Source: Eubacteriaceae bacterium
Lineage (GTDB): Bacteria; Bacillota; Clostridia; Lachnospirales; Lachnospiraceae
Direction: 5' to 3'
NCBI GenBank assembly: GCA_910575665.1
Contig: CAJTFB010000005.1
Coordinates: forward strand, 62,001 to 126,000
DNA length: 64,000 nucleotides
Shown: piece by piece, positions 36,261 through 46,941 of the stretch
Layout of the letters: the number at the start of each line of letters is the position of its first letter
How positions within the stretch are numbered: position 1 is the first letter of the stretch
Program-made: the position numbers and the translations under genes
Notes under the pieces: generated by a model
Told to the model about the DNA's origin: nothing
Seen by the model: the letters and a program-made list of their open reading frames with translations, nothing else
The model's database searches: none

Positions 36261-36289
36261 TTGCATTCCCTTTATGAAAATGTTATAAT
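36261..36289 (+). promoter_or_regulatory. Strong promoter of the secreted Big_2-like protein
   Basis: TTGCAT (36261-36266) and TATAAT (36284-36289) are 17 bp apart. Confidence 0.8.
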
Positions 36290-36364
36290 GTCTTCAGAAT
36301 ATCGCTTTGCCTATTAGTGATTTTTCACAATATGGAAGCAAAATAAAAAGGAGGAAGAATGTTT

Positions 36365-37288
36365 ATGTTCTCAAAAGTTTCAAAGAAAATCGTAGCAGGA
36401 ACATTAATTATGGCAGTGGCTGTATCCTGCGCAAGCGTTTCTGCACCGGAAGCTTCCGCAGCTCCTAAGTTGAACAAGAAGAAACTTACTCTTGCAGTAG
36501 GTGGAAAAGATGCTAAACTTACAGCAGGCGCTAAAGCAAAATGGTCAACCAGCAATAAGAAGGTAGCTAATGTTAAAGGAAAAGGGAAATCTGCTACTGT
36601 AACAGCAACAGGAGCAGGAAGCTGTACCATTACAGCTAAAGTGGGAAGTAAGAAACTTAATTGTAAAGTAACAGTTAAAGCAGCTAAATCTGGTACTGTT
36701 ATTTATGATCTTGCAAAAGAGACTGGATCCAACTCTGAGACTGGTGAGTCTTTTGCAGCACCGGTAAAATGTCCTTACAGCACATTCAAGTATGACAGTT
36801 TCAGTATGTGGCTCTGCCGCGCTATATTCTATGATCCGGCAAACGGCGGAAAAGACTTTAGAGGAAAGAAGATTAAAATCTCTGTGACAGTTAAGAACTC
36901 TGGTAAGAACGATCTTGCTGAGCTTGGATTCTGCTTCAACTACACATCTGGAGGAGCTGCTTCTTATCCATTTGCTTATCATGTAATCGATTCTAAGCTT
37001 CGTGCTCAGATTGCAAAGAAATCCAATCAGAAATGGAGCCTCGCTTCTGTAAAGAAGAACAAGGAGCATAAAGGTGCTGTAGTTAAAGAAGGTAAGATTA
37101 AGAAGGGTAAGACCTATACATACAACTTTAGCTACACCATTCCTAAGAACGCTATGAACGGCGACAAGGATCCTGATACCAACATCAACTACCCAATCAT
37201 GTTCTACATCCCGAACCTGAAAGACAATTGTCCATATCAGACAGGTGATGAAATTACAGTATTAAAAGCGAAATTCACTGTAGCATAA
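36365..37288 (+). CDS. Secreted protein with N-terminal Big_2-like domain, unknown C-terminal domain
   Basis: The 307-residue precursor has a signal peptide ending near ASAAP. A Big_2-like Ig domain spans about 33-112 (KLTLAVGGKDAKL, KWSTSNKKVANVKGKG, CTITAKVGSKK). The following 195-residue beta-rich region (VIYDLAKETGSNSETG, FRGKKIKISVTVKNSGKNDLAELGF, TYTYNFSYTIP) looks like a carbohydrate-binding-type sandwich, but no family is recognised. The second ATG (36365) gives better spacing to AGGAGG than the first (36359). A good promoter and terminator suggest high expression as a single gene. Confidence 0.8.
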   Translation: MFSKVSKKIVAGTLIMAVAVSCASVSAPEASAAPKLNKKKLTLAVGGKDAKLTAGAKAKWSTSNKKVANVKGKGKSATVTATGAGSCTITAKVGSKKLNCKVTVKAAKSGTVIYDLAKETGSNSETGESFAAPVKCPYSTFKYDSFSMWLCRAIFYDPANGGKDFRGKKIKISVTVKNSGKNDLAELGFCFNYTSGGAASYPFAYHVIDSKLRAQIAKKSNQKWSLASVKKNKEHKGAVVKEGKIKKGKTYTYNFSYTIPKNAMNGDKDPDTNINYPIMFYIPNLKDNCPYQTGDEITVLKAKFTVA

Positions 37289-37308
37289 TTTGTTATGATT
37301 GAGTTTTT

Positions 37309-37338
37309 AACAGACATCTTCTTTGGAAGGTGTCTGTT
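37309..37338 (+). terminator. Terminator of the secreted Big_2-like protein gene
   Basis: AACAGACATCTTC (37309-37321) pairs with GAAGGTGTCTGTT (37326-37338), followed by T's. The gap 37339-37536 has no gene, only this and the dnaJ terminator. Confidence 0.85.
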
Positions 37339-37432
37339 TTTTTCTAAACAAAAGAGATGAGCCGGTTGACTATGTGCCCCCAAGCACTCTGCGCAGCGCG
37401 ACGCTGGTAGTTTTTCCCTTCTTCATATAAAA

Positions 37433-37468
37433 AACCGCGTATTTGCTTTTCACAACAAATACACGGTT
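37433..37468 (-). terminator. dnaJ (heat-shock operon) terminator
   Basis: A 13-bp stem (37433-37445 with 37456-37468) is followed on the minus strand by TTTTTTAT. Confidence 0.85.
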
Positions 37469-37536
37469 CATTCACTGACTCAACGGTGCCAGCGATACAA
37501 GTATTCCTCTACAACATATTTATCTCATCGACGTAT

Positions 37537-38640
37537 TCAACGTTTCTTATGCTTTTTCCCTTCCTTTTCGTTGAAACTATCTTCTAGCTGCTGTAAAAGC
37601 TTCTTCTGCTCTTTATTGACCGTCGTGGGAACATCAACCACAATATCTACATAGTGATTTCCTCGAAGCTTTTTGTTTCTGAGAGAAGGAACTCCCTTGC
37701 CTCTCAGCCTTACTCTCGTTCCGTTCTGGGTTCCTGCTTTCACAGTATAAGCCACTTCACCATCGATGGTTTTTACTACGATCTCTCCTCCCAGCACCGC
37801 CTTAGGATAAGATATCTTAACAGTAGAGAAAATATCATAATCACGTCTCTCAAAGTCCGGATTACGCTCCACAAATACCTCTACCAGCAAATCTCCTCTT
37901 GCTCCACCATTGGTTCCAGGTTCTCCCTTCCCGCGGATACGGACGCTCTGGCCATGATCAATTCCTGCTGGTATGGATACCTGAATTTTTTTGCGGCTTG
38001 ATGTATAACCGGTACCATGGCATTCTCCACATTTATCTTTGATCACCTTTCCGGAACCATGACAATGAGGACATGTCGTCACATTCTGTACCATTCCAAA
38101 CAGGGATTTCTGCGTTGTAACCACCTGTCCCTTACCACCGCAGGTAGCACATGTCTCCGGCGTAGTCCCTGGTTTAGCCCCTGTTCCATGACAAGTGTTA
38201 CACTCATCCTTTAAATTCAGCTCCAGTTCCTTATCCACACCAAAACAGGCTTCCTCCAGAGTAATCCTGACCTGGGCCCTAAGATTGGCTCCCCTGGTAG
38301 GTGCATTGGGATCACGACGCCTTCCACCGCCAAAAAAATCTCCAAAGATATCCCCAAAGATATCTCCCATATCCATACCAGAAAAGTCAAAACCGCCAGC
38401 TCCTCCACCATTTTCAAATGCCGCGTGTCCAAACTGATCATACTGCCTTCTCTTTTCCGAATCACTCAGTACCGCATATGCTTCCGAAGCCTCCTTGAAC
38501 TTTGCCTCTGCCTCGGCATTCCCTGGATTGGTATCAGGATGATATTTTTTCGCTAGCTTACGATAAGCACTTTTTAACTCGCCGTCGCCAGCATTCCGGT
38601 CGACGCCCAGCACTTCATAGTAATCACGTTTCTCAACCAT
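37537..38640 (-). CDS. dnaJ: chaperone DnaJ
   Basis: The 367-residue Hsp40 stimulates DnaK ATPase and delivers substrates. It has a J domain with HPD ([10 protein letters not shown]), a Gly/Phe region, four CxxCxGxG zinc motifs (first CNTCHGTG), and a C-terminal substrate domain. The start at 38640 has GGAGGAGAAA upstream; the frame extends to 38679 without support. It is the last gene of hrcA-grpE-dnaK-dnaJ. Confidence 0.98.
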   Translation of the reverse strand: MVEKRDYYEVLGVDRNAGDGELKSAYRKLAKKYHPDTNPGNAEAEAKFKEASEAYAVLSDSEKRRQYDQFGHAAFENGGGAGGFDFSGMDMGDIFGDIFGDFFGGGRRRDPNAPTRGANLRAQVRITLEEACFGVDKELELNLKDECNTCHGTGAKPGTTPETCATCGGKGQVVTTQKSLFGMVQNVTTCPHCHGSGKVIKDKCGECHGTGYTSSRKKIQVSIPAGIDHGQSVRIRGKGEPGTNGGARGDLLVEVFVERNPDFERRDYDIFSTVKISYPKAVLGGEIVVKTIDGEVAYTVKAGTQNGTRVRLRGKGVPSLRNKKLRGNHYVDIVVDVPTTVNKEQKKLLQQLEDSFNEKEGKKHKKR

Positions 38641-38720
38641 TTTCTCTCCTCCAAAACAAAGAACTTTGACTCGTGCCAATACAACAGCACGAGCCCCAGT
38701 TCCATATTATCAGCCCAATT

Positions 38721-40622
<1,902 letters not shown>

Positions 40623-40667
40623 TTAAAATTTATATAAATAATATAAAATAACTCTTTTGATTGTGAT

Positions 40668-41318
40668 CTAATTAACCACCTTAACCATGGAATGTCTTAC
40701 CACACTATCCTTGTACATATATCCCTTCTGGAATTCTTCAGAAATAATGTTGGCTTCCATGGAGTCATCCTCATCATGCATCACTGCATTGTGTAAATTT
40801 GGATCAAATTCTTTTCCCACTGCTTCGATGGGAACAACCCCAATCTCTTCGAGCACCGTAGAAAACTGCTTATATACCGCCTCCATGCCTTTGACAAAGG
40901 CATTTTCTTTTTCCTCTTCCGTAACTGCCCCCAGGCCTCGTTCAAAATTATCCACCACTTGAAGAATCTTTTCAACCACGGACTTGGCGCCGATCTCAAA
41001 CATCAATGCCTTTTCCTTTTCTGAGCGGTTTCTAAAATTCTCAAATTCTGCCATATTGCGTAGAAGCCGGTCATTTAATTCTTCGATTTTTTCATCTTTT
41101 TTATCTTTTCTCTTTTTCTTCTTTTCTTTTGTAGTCGCCTTGGAACCTTCTTTTTTCTCCGATTCCTGCGCCGCTTCTTCATTCGAAGCCATATTCTCTT
41201 CCTCCTGGATATCCTCTGCCTTTTCTTCCGCAGCGATCTCCTCTGCATCGTTCTCGTTGTCTATCTGCTCGTTTAGCTTTTCTTCTTCCACGTTCTCTAC
41301 CGCCTTTCCATCTATCAT
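40668..41318 (-). CDS. grpE: nucleotide exchange factor GrpE
   Basis: The 216-residue protein begins with a long Glu/Lys-rich unstructured stretch (1-80). A coiled coil and the GrpE head follow (FENFRNRSEKEK, VVDNFERGLGA, GVVPIEAVGKEFDPNLHNAVMH, GYMYKDSVVRHSMVKVV). It releases ADP from DnaK. Its ATG overlaps the hrcA stop (ATGA). Confidence 0.97.
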   Translation of the reverse strand: MIDGKAVENVEEEKLNEQIDNENDAEEIAAEEKAEDIQEEENMASNEEAAQESEKKEGSKATTKEKKKKRKDKKDEKIEELNDRLLRNMAEFENFRNRSEKEKALMFEIGAKSVVEKILQVVDNFERGLGAVTEEEKENAFVKGMEAVYKQFSTVLEEIGVVPIEAVGKEFDPNLHNAVMHDEDDSMEANIISEEFQKGYMYKDSVVRHSMVKVVN

Positions 41319-42343
41319 TCCTTGGATTTAAAAATATCATCCAACTGCTGCATACAGTTCTCCAGAGTCCCGACCACCTTCTCATAATCCATACGTTTCG
41401 GTCCAACGATTCCGATCTTTCCATAAACACCTTCTTTGATCTTATAAGTAGCGGTCACCACAGAACAATTCTTCATAGCTTCCACCGGCGATTCGTCGCC
41501 AATGTACACCTGAATCCCATGTTCTTCTGGATCTGCCTCATCGTTGACCCACGCTTCCAGTCTCTGTTTTTCCTCAAAGGTAGATAATAATTCTACCATC
41601 TTCTCTTTATCACTGAGTTCCGGATATTTTAAAATATTAGTAGCACCAGAGGTATAAATCTCTGATGTTTCCTCATCCTTCAGCGCCTCTCCGATGCAGT
41701 CGAGAATACTAGAAGCAAGATCCCCGTATTCACCGGCCTTCTCTTTGATGTCCTGCATGATCGCCAGATTGATCTCCGTCACATCCAGACCGTTTAAGGC
41801 TGCATTTATCAGGAAATTCAACTGTGAGACAATATTATCGTCAATCGGGTATGCCAGATCAATAAACTTGTTATTTACATGGTTATTATCCAGAACAACA
41901 ATGACCAGAAGCTGTACGTCAGATATCTGATTCAGCTGAATAAACTTAATCTTCTTATGTTCATATCTCGGTTTGGAAACCATGGTGGTATAATTCGTAT
42001 TCTCAGCAAGCAGCTTCGCCACCTGTTTCAAAAGCAGATCAATCTTATCCGCCTTCTCAATCAGCACTCCCTTCATATCGTCTACTTCTTTTTCTTTATT
42101 TTTCAGAACTGTGTCTACATATAGACGATATGCTTTATCCGAGGGAATCCTTCCCGCTGAAGTATGGGGCTGGAGAATATATCCCATTTCCTCCAGATCT
42201 GCCATCTCATTTCGGATCGTCGCGGAACTCAGATTCAGATCTGTATACTTGGAAACAGTACGTGAACCAACCGGCTCCCCGCTCTCCATGTAATTATGGA
42301 TGATCGCTTCCAGAATCTTCTGCTTCCGCTCATCCAATACCAT
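41315..42343 (-). CDS. hrcA: heat-inducible transcription repressor HrcA
   Basis: The 342-residue repressor binds CIRCE and depends on GroEL for folding. It has the N-terminal winged helix (KILEAIIHNYMESGEPVGSRTV, SSATIRNEMADLEEMGYI, PHTSAGRIPSDKAYRLYVD) and the GAF-like core. The start at 42343 follows AAGGAAG. A longer frame from 42373 would begin inside the CIRCE operator and is rejected. Confidence 0.97.
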   Translation of the reverse strand: MVLDERKQKILEAIIHNYMESGEPVGSRTVSKYTDLNLSSATIRNEMADLEEMGYILQPHTSAGRIPSDKAYRLYVDTVLKNKEKEVDDMKGVLIEKADKIDLLLKQVAKLLAENTNYTTMVSKPRYEHKKIKFIQLNQISDVQLLVIVVLDNNHVNNKFIDLAYPIDDNIVSQLNFLINAALNGLDVTEINLAIMQDIKEKAGEYGDLASSILDCIGEALKDEETSEIYTSGATNILKYPELSDKEKMVELLSTFEEKQRLEAWVNDEADPEEHGIQVYIGDESPVEAMKNCSVVTATYKIKEGVYGKIGIVGPKRMDYEKVVGTLENCMQQLDDIFKSKE

Positions 42344-42359
42344 GTAATCACTTCCTTTG

Positions 42360-42386
42360 TTAGCACTCAGCAATATCGAGTGCTAA
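42360..42386 (-). promoter_or_regulatory. CIRCE operator
   Basis: TTAGCACTC, nine bases, GAGTGCTAA: an exact match to the consensus, between promoter and hrcA start. It makes the heat-shock operon HrcA-controlled. Confidence 0.98.
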
Positions 42387-42401
42387 TCATTGACTAAAAT
42401 A

Positions 42402-42437
42402 AAGATAACACCCTTGCACGCGTTTGTCAAGGGTGTT
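42402..42437 (-). promoter_or_regulatory. hrcA promoter overlapping a terminator-like hairpin
   Basis: On the minus strand TTGACA (42425-42430) and TATCTT (42402-42407) are 17 bp apart. The same bases form a 10-bp stem AACACCCTTG (42407-42416) with CAAGGGTGTT (42428-42437), which may stop transcripts from cvpA just as the hrcA promoter begins. Confidence 0.75.
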
Positions 42438-42462
42438 TTTTAGATTTATGATGAAATTTCCA

Positions 42463-42966
42463 TTATATCATCGGGAAATCAAACTGTTTCAAAAAATTTG
42501 GAATCGGGTTGCAGTTCTGAAACCACATCACCCTTTCGCTGCCTCTGGCTGCCTTGACAATCTCTCCAGCCCATTCATATTCCTGTAACACTCCCAGGAT
42601 CGCCAGTATACTCCAAACGACAAAAAACCCTGTGATAATACCAAAGATCGCTCCCCCCAACCTGTTCAGCCCTCCAAGAATGGGTGTATCACCAATAATC
42701 TGTAGCAAATGACCAACGATATTGAATACGATAATGGCCACCAAAAGCGCTATGATATATCCAATCCCTTCCCTCGCTGTTAGCGTGTCGGGAAGCCGCT
42801 TCGCAACAACCGGCGCTATACCAATAGTCGCGGCGATAATGAGCAGATTTTTAATTACATGGTACAGGCTGAGAAGCAATCCATGTTTGGCTCCGATCAA
42901 AATACAGCAAAGTATGACCACCAATAAACATATTTCTAGTACCTGTCCTAGTAATTCTCCTGACAT
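42463..42966 (-). CDS. CvpA family membrane protein
   Basis: The 167-residue protein has four hydrophobic helices and the CvpA pattern (LLVVILCCILIGAKHGLLLSL, IIALLVAIIVFNIVGHLL, GGLNRLGGAIFGIITGFFVVWSIL). CvpA relatives affect envelope stress, colicin V export or purF-linked growth, without a settled mechanism. It lies 32 nt after the DUF5711 gene and before the heat-shock operon. Confidence 0.85.
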   Translation of the reverse strand: MSGELLGQVLEICLLVVILCCILIGAKHGLLLSLYHVIKNLLIIAATIGIAPVVAKRLPDTLTAREGIGYIIALLVAIIVFNIVGHLLQIIGDTPILGGLNRLGGAIFGIITGFFVVWSILAILGVLQEYEWAGEIVKAARGSERVMWFQNCNPIPNFLKQFDFPMI

Positions 42967-42998
42967 ATGCCCTTTCTCCTTTCATTTCCCCGCAGCGA

Positions 42999-44174
42999 TC
43001 AGCCGATTTTTATCTTCTTGATCGTTGTCCCATCCAGAAGAAAGTACTGATTGTCTCTCTGCGCTGGAAAAAAGTATTCATATTTTTTTCCAAAATCAAA
43101 GGAAAATTTTTCTTTTCCGTTTTTCCTTAATATATGACAACTCTGATCATCTGTGAAAATAATTTCCTGATCTGTCATTATAATATTCGTATATTTATAG
43201 CCAATCTTTTCTGACATCTCTTCCTTCCCCCGAAAAGAAAACAGATGTGCATACTGGTCTTCTGTGCTTCCGACATTTCCCGTAAGCACCAAAATATGAT
43301 CTTCATCGTATGTCAGGCTTTTGATGTCTTTATCAAAGTTTTTTTCAAATACCATCTCCGGCTTTTTCATATTTTCAAAAAAGGAAAAACCATTTTCATA
43401 AAAGATAGCTACCTCATCCTCGGTGATAAATTTGATACCGGATATCATATTTTTTTCAAAAGATTTACCACCTACAAGAGTATTCTGGTCCTGACCGACT
43501 TCAGTAAAATTATAAAAACAGACTTTATTTTCCATGCCTCCGTCAGCAAGCATATAAGCAGCCACCAAGCTGTCACCATCTGGAGAAATGTCAAAATCCA
43601 GCGGATAACCATTGTCTGTCACATTGGTGGGCACCTCTACCATCAATGGTTCTACCGTATTGTAGGGATCGTATATATTGATCACATCCGAATCCTCGTC
43701 GTGAAGCAGTACCGCAACCTTTCCGTTGGCAGCCACCTTCAGACGCCCAATGGGAAAAGCCATCTCCATATCCACCCCCGGATCCTTACCATTGTACACA
43801 TAAAATTTCTTGGCGCCGATATCTGCCACAGCCACATATTCCCCACATACATCTACCATGGGATTTTCCATCTCATATCCGCCGTTCCACAATGTCTTTC
43901 CACTTCCGTCGAGAAGGGAGATCCCATCACGGCTATACTTCAAAAGCTTATTTTGAAAGGAACGATAGGTCACATTGTTGCTGTCTGCTCTGGTAACCTC
44001 ACTCACCACATCATACCCAGAAAAAGATCGGTTCATGTAATAATAGGATACGGTAACGATCGCAGCAATTCCTATAATCAGCGCCGCCCCTATGGAAATA
44101 ACCAGCAACCGGAAACGGCGTCTCTTTTTTTTCTTTCTCTCATCATCAAAATCCTTCTCCGAAAAATCATACAT
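42999..44174 (-). CDS. DUF5711 family membrane-anchored beta-propeller protein
   Basis: The 391-residue product has a basic cytoplasmic start (KKKKRRRFR), one transmembrane helix (about 24-46) and a large extracellular beta-rich domain. Repeated segments such as GKVAVLLHDEDSDVINIYD, PDGDSLVAAYML and EDHILVLTGNVGS suggest WD-like blades. The family is common in Lachnospiraceae and of unknown function. It is co-oriented with the JAMM-like membrane protein gene upstream and cvpA downstream, which suggests an envelope-related operon. Confidence 0.75.
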   Translation of the reverse strand: MYDFSEKDFDDERKKKKRRRFRLLVISIGAALIIGIAAIVTVSYYYMNRSFSGYDVVSEVTRADSNNVTYRSFQNKLLKYSRDGISLLDGSGKTLWNGGYEMENPMVDVCGEYVAVADIGAKKFYVYNGKDPGVDMEMAFPIGRLKVAANGKVAVLLHDEDSDVINIYDPYNTVEPLMVEVPTNVTDNGYPLDFDISPDGDSLVAAYMLADGGMENKVCFYNFTEVGQDQNTLVGGKSFEKNMISGIKFITEDEVAIFYENGFSFFENMKKPEMVFEKNFDKDIKSLTYDEDHILVLTGNVGSTEDQYAHLFSFRGKEEMSEKIGYKYTNIIMTDQEIIFTDDQSCHILRKNGKEKFSFDFGKKYEYFFPAQRDNQYFLLDGTTIKKIKIG

Positions 44175-44271
44175 CTGCCAGCTTCACCCCGTTCCCGAAA
44201 TCCAAAACATCATCTATTCGACAGTATACCATATGAAATCTTTTTTTTCAATTGCATTCTTCTAGATACGG

Positions 44272-45207
44272 TTATTGTGGCGGCTGGCCTCCTATGCCAC
44301 CCTGAGAGACTGCGGCGGCTGGCACCTCCGGAACAGCTGCTGCTCCAGAAACTGCAGCACTGCTCGTCCCCGCTACCGCATTGCCACTAACTACACCACT
44401 GCCTATGGTCTCTACTGTCGTCTTTTTATCCTTATCTTTGCCCCCCAGCACAGCGGTTTGAAGCCCCGTGATCTGATTTTTTAATTCGGTCAGACCGTTT
44501 TTATTTCCCCATGCTACAACGCCAAGAGCCAGTCCCAGCACAACCACCATCGCTGCCAGCCCATAGGTCCATTTTCCCTCTTCTTGTTTTTTCTTCTCCT
44601 CATTTTCCCGGAGAACTCCCCGAATGTTTCGAAGCACCCGGTCATCCTCCTGTTCCACGATATGTACAAACCGATTTGCCTCTTCCATCATATAATTGCG
44701 CATCTCAGGATTTTTTTCATAATATATGTAATATCCCTCCTGGCGGCAAAAGCTGCTGTTTTCATAGAGGTAAAAATCATCCCCCGATCCATTTTCTTCA
44801 TATATATAGAGAAGCTTATCTCCCTCTGAAAAATTCCGCCGGTGTATCTCCAGAAGCCTGTCCATTCCATCCCTGCTCTGTCCTTTTCCCGAAAAGTACC
44901 AGCCCACTATGTCCAGATCTGTGAAATTTTCTTTGATATCCGTATAGATGCCTGTCCACATTTCCTGTGAGAACGTATCACTATCCCGCTTATGAAAGTC
45001 CTTGATGGAGACCATTCCCGATATCAGAAATACCTTTTCTCTGGCATGATAAAAACGATGTCCCAGAAGCACACCGCCCAACTCTGTGCCTTTTCTCTCC
45101 TTAGACATCCTTCTGGCAAAAGACATCACATAGTCCTCTACATATATCTTCGTCTTCCCTTTTGTATCACCTATCTGACGTACGCTTTTTGGTGCTTTCC
45201 AGTCCAT
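44272..45207 (-). CDS. Membrane protein with inactive JAMM/MPN-like domain
   Basis: The 311-residue protein has an N-terminal cytosolic domain (1-190). E42 in ELGGVLLGH and the block IVGWYFSGKGQSRDGMD match a JAMM metalloprotease core (E, then GWYHSHP and S/D). However, both zinc His positions are replaced (F105 and G107) and Pro by K108. A basic/acidic stretch, one transmembrane helix (about 219-240) and a Gly/Ala/Ser/Val-rich tail ending GGQPPQ follow. A binding rather than protease role is inferred. GGAGGG precedes the ATG. Confidence 0.6.
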   Translation of the reverse strand: MDWKAPKSVRQIGDTKGKTKIYVEDYVMSFARRMSKERKGTELGGVLLGHRFYHAREKVFLISGMVSIKDFHKRDSDTFSQEMWTGIYTDIKENFTDLDIVGWYFSGKGQSRDGMDRLLEIHRRNFSEGDKLLYIYEENGSGDDFYLYENSSFCRQEGYYIYYEKNPEMRNYMMEEANRFVHIVEQEDDRVLRNIRGVLRENEEKKKQEEGKWTYGLAAMVVVLGLALGVVAWGNKNGLTELKNQITGLQTAVLGGKDKDKKTTVETIGSGVVSGNAVAGTSSAAVSGAAAVPEVPAAAVSQGGIGGQPPQ

Positions 45208-45404
45208 GATTTCCCTCCGTTTTATTCATTTTGCTCTCATTATAAAACAAGGAAAATAAAATTTTTGTCGCATTCTGAAAAGAAAATCAGATTTTTTATT
45301 TTTCATGAGTATTTTTCGTTTATCTGCCAATACTTTTCTTAGATAAGCAGTTATCATGGTAGTGCCGTCGTAGCGGCATGTCCATTTAGAAAGGAAGTAC
45401 GCAA

Positions 45405-45995
45405 ATGATTTATTATTTTAATCCTGCCGACCGGCACGCATTAAGTGAATTTTCTAGAACTTTATCTATTTTAATGAGAAAACATGATATTTCAAATAGA
45501 GAAACTGTAATTGTATGTATCGGCTCCGACCGGGCAACCGGAGATTCGCTGGGACCTATCGTCGGACATTTTCTTGCTATGCACCAAAAAAACTTCCATC
45601 TTTATGGCACTCTGGAAAATCCAGTTCATGCCAAAAATCTGGAAGATGCTCTTGAATTTATAAGAAAAAATCACAGAAATCCCGTAATCATCGCCGTTGA
45701 TGCCTCTCTTGGCATAGCGGAGCACGTCGGTTACATCACCGTGGGGGAGGGATCTCTCGCCCCTGGTGTGGGAGTCTCCAAAGAACTTCCCTCCGTGGGA
45801 GATCTGTTTATCACCGGCATCGTCAACCTATCGGGGTTTGGCGGACAGATGCTTCTGCAGACCACCAGGCTAAATCTAGTCATGCGCCTGGCAGATTTTA
45901 TCTACCGCGGACTGAACCGCAGCCTGATTCGAGAATACGCCTCGTCCTCTTCAAGCCATTCAAAGCTCAGTCCTGCCCTGCAGCGCGCGGAATAA
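45405..45995 (+). CDS. yyaC: YyaC family spore protein (DUF1256)
   Basis: The 196-residue protein has the YyaC core: [60 protein letters not shown] and [23 protein letters not shown]. The fold resembles germination or hydrogenase-maturation proteases. In Bacillus YyaC is a sporulation gene. AAAGGAAG precedes the ATG. Its 3' end overlaps the recR 3' end on the other strand by 36 bp. Confidence 0.9.
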   Translation: MIYYFNPADRHALSEFSRTLSILMRKHDISNRETVIVCIGSDRATGDSLGPIVGHFLAMHQKNFHLYGTLENPVHAKNLEDALEFIRKNHRNPVIIAVDASLGIAEHVGYITVGEGSLAPGVGVSKELPSVGDLFITGIVNLSGFGGQMLLQTTRLNLVMRLADFIYRGLNRSLIREYASSSSSHSKLSPALQRAE

Positions 45996-46556
45996 TGTCA
46001 CTTCATCAATATATTCCAAATCACCGCCCACCGGCACTCCGCTGGCAATTCGGGTCACCTTGATACCAGCCGGTTTCAAAAGCTTACTGATATACATCGC
46101 CGTAGCCTCTCCCTCCAAAGATGAATTGGTGGCGATGATAACTTCATCCACATCCGTCTGAAGGCGCTGCATCAGTTCCTTTAGGCGGATATCTGCCGGT
46201 GTCACCCCCAGCGTCGGATTGATGGCTCCATGAAGCACATGATATACCCCCTCATATTGCCCAGTCTTCTCATAAGCGATAAGATCTCTGGTATCCTCTA
46301 CCACCATAATGGTCTTCTTATCCCGCTTCGAATTTGCACATATAGGACAGATTTCACTGTCAGTCAGGGTAAAACACTCTTTACAATACCGTACATTTTT
46401 TTTCGCTGAGAGAATAACAGAAGATAGCCTCTCGGCCCGTTCCTCCGGCATGTTTATGATATGAAAAGCGAGGCGTTGCGCCGATTTGGCACCTATACTT
46501 GGCAGCTGCGCCAATTCTTCAATCAACTGATTGATTGACTCCGAGTAGTAATTCAT
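45960..46556 (-). CDS. recR: recombination protein RecR
   Basis: The 198-residue repair protein has an HhH start ([16 protein letters not shown]), a zinc finger ([16 protein letters not shown]) and a Toprim domain ([14 protein letters not shown], then GVTPADI and [18 protein letters not shown]). It acts with RecF/RecO in gap repair. The start overlaps the ybaB stop (TGATG). Confidence 0.97.
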   Translation of the reverse strand: MNYYSESINQLIEELAQLPSIGAKSAQRLAFHIINMPEERAERLSSVILSAKKNVRYCKECFTLTDSEICPICANSKRDKKTIMVVEDTRDLIAYEKTGQYEGVYHVLHGAINPTLGVTPADIRLKELMQRLQTDVDEVIIATNSSLEGEATAMYISKLLKPAGIKVTRIASGVPVGGDLEYIDEVTLFRALQGRTEL

Positions 46557-46906
46557 CAGAATGGAAATCCTCCGCCCAGATTCAGACCGCCGGTCAGTGC
46601 TTCCATCGCCTTGGCATTATCTGTTTCCATCTTACGCAGAGCCTCATTGGTGGCTGCCACGATCAAATCTTCTAACATCTCAATATCATCTGGATCCACA
46701 ACCTCCTCCGAGAGTTTCACAGAAAGAACCTCCTTTTTTCCGGAGACTTTTACAGTCACAGCGCCACCGCCGGCAGTCGCCTCAAATTCTTTATCTTCCA
46801 TTTCTTTCTGTTGCTCTTCCATCTGGCGCTGCATTTTCTGCGCCTGTTTCATAAGATTGTTCATATTTCCAGGCATTCCCCCCTGGAATCCACCACGTCT
46901 TGCCAT
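46556..46906 (-). CDS. YbaB/EbfC family nucleoid-associated protein
   Basis: The 116-residue protein has a Gly/Met-rich start, [54 protein letters not shown] and an amphipathic end. It binds DNA. It stands between dnaX and recR as in most bacteria. Confidence 0.96.
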   Translation of the reverse strand: MARRGGFQGGMPGNMNNLMKQAQKMQRQMEEQQKEMEDKEFEATAGGGAVTVKVSGKKEVLSVKLSEEVVDPDDIEMLEDLIVAATNEALRKMETDNAKAMEALTGGLNLGGGFPF

Positions 46907-46941
46907 TGTTGTCTTCCTTTCAATTTTATATCTATTATTTT

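Noticed and set aside
40984-41331. 115-codon Ser/Phe-rich frame opposite grpE
   Set aside because: It is the complement of the Glu/Lys-rich GrpE start.
43245-44390. 381-codon plus-strand frame opposite the DUF5711 gene
   Set aside because: It spans the intergenic gap and two real genes, has no ribosome site and no protein-like pattern.
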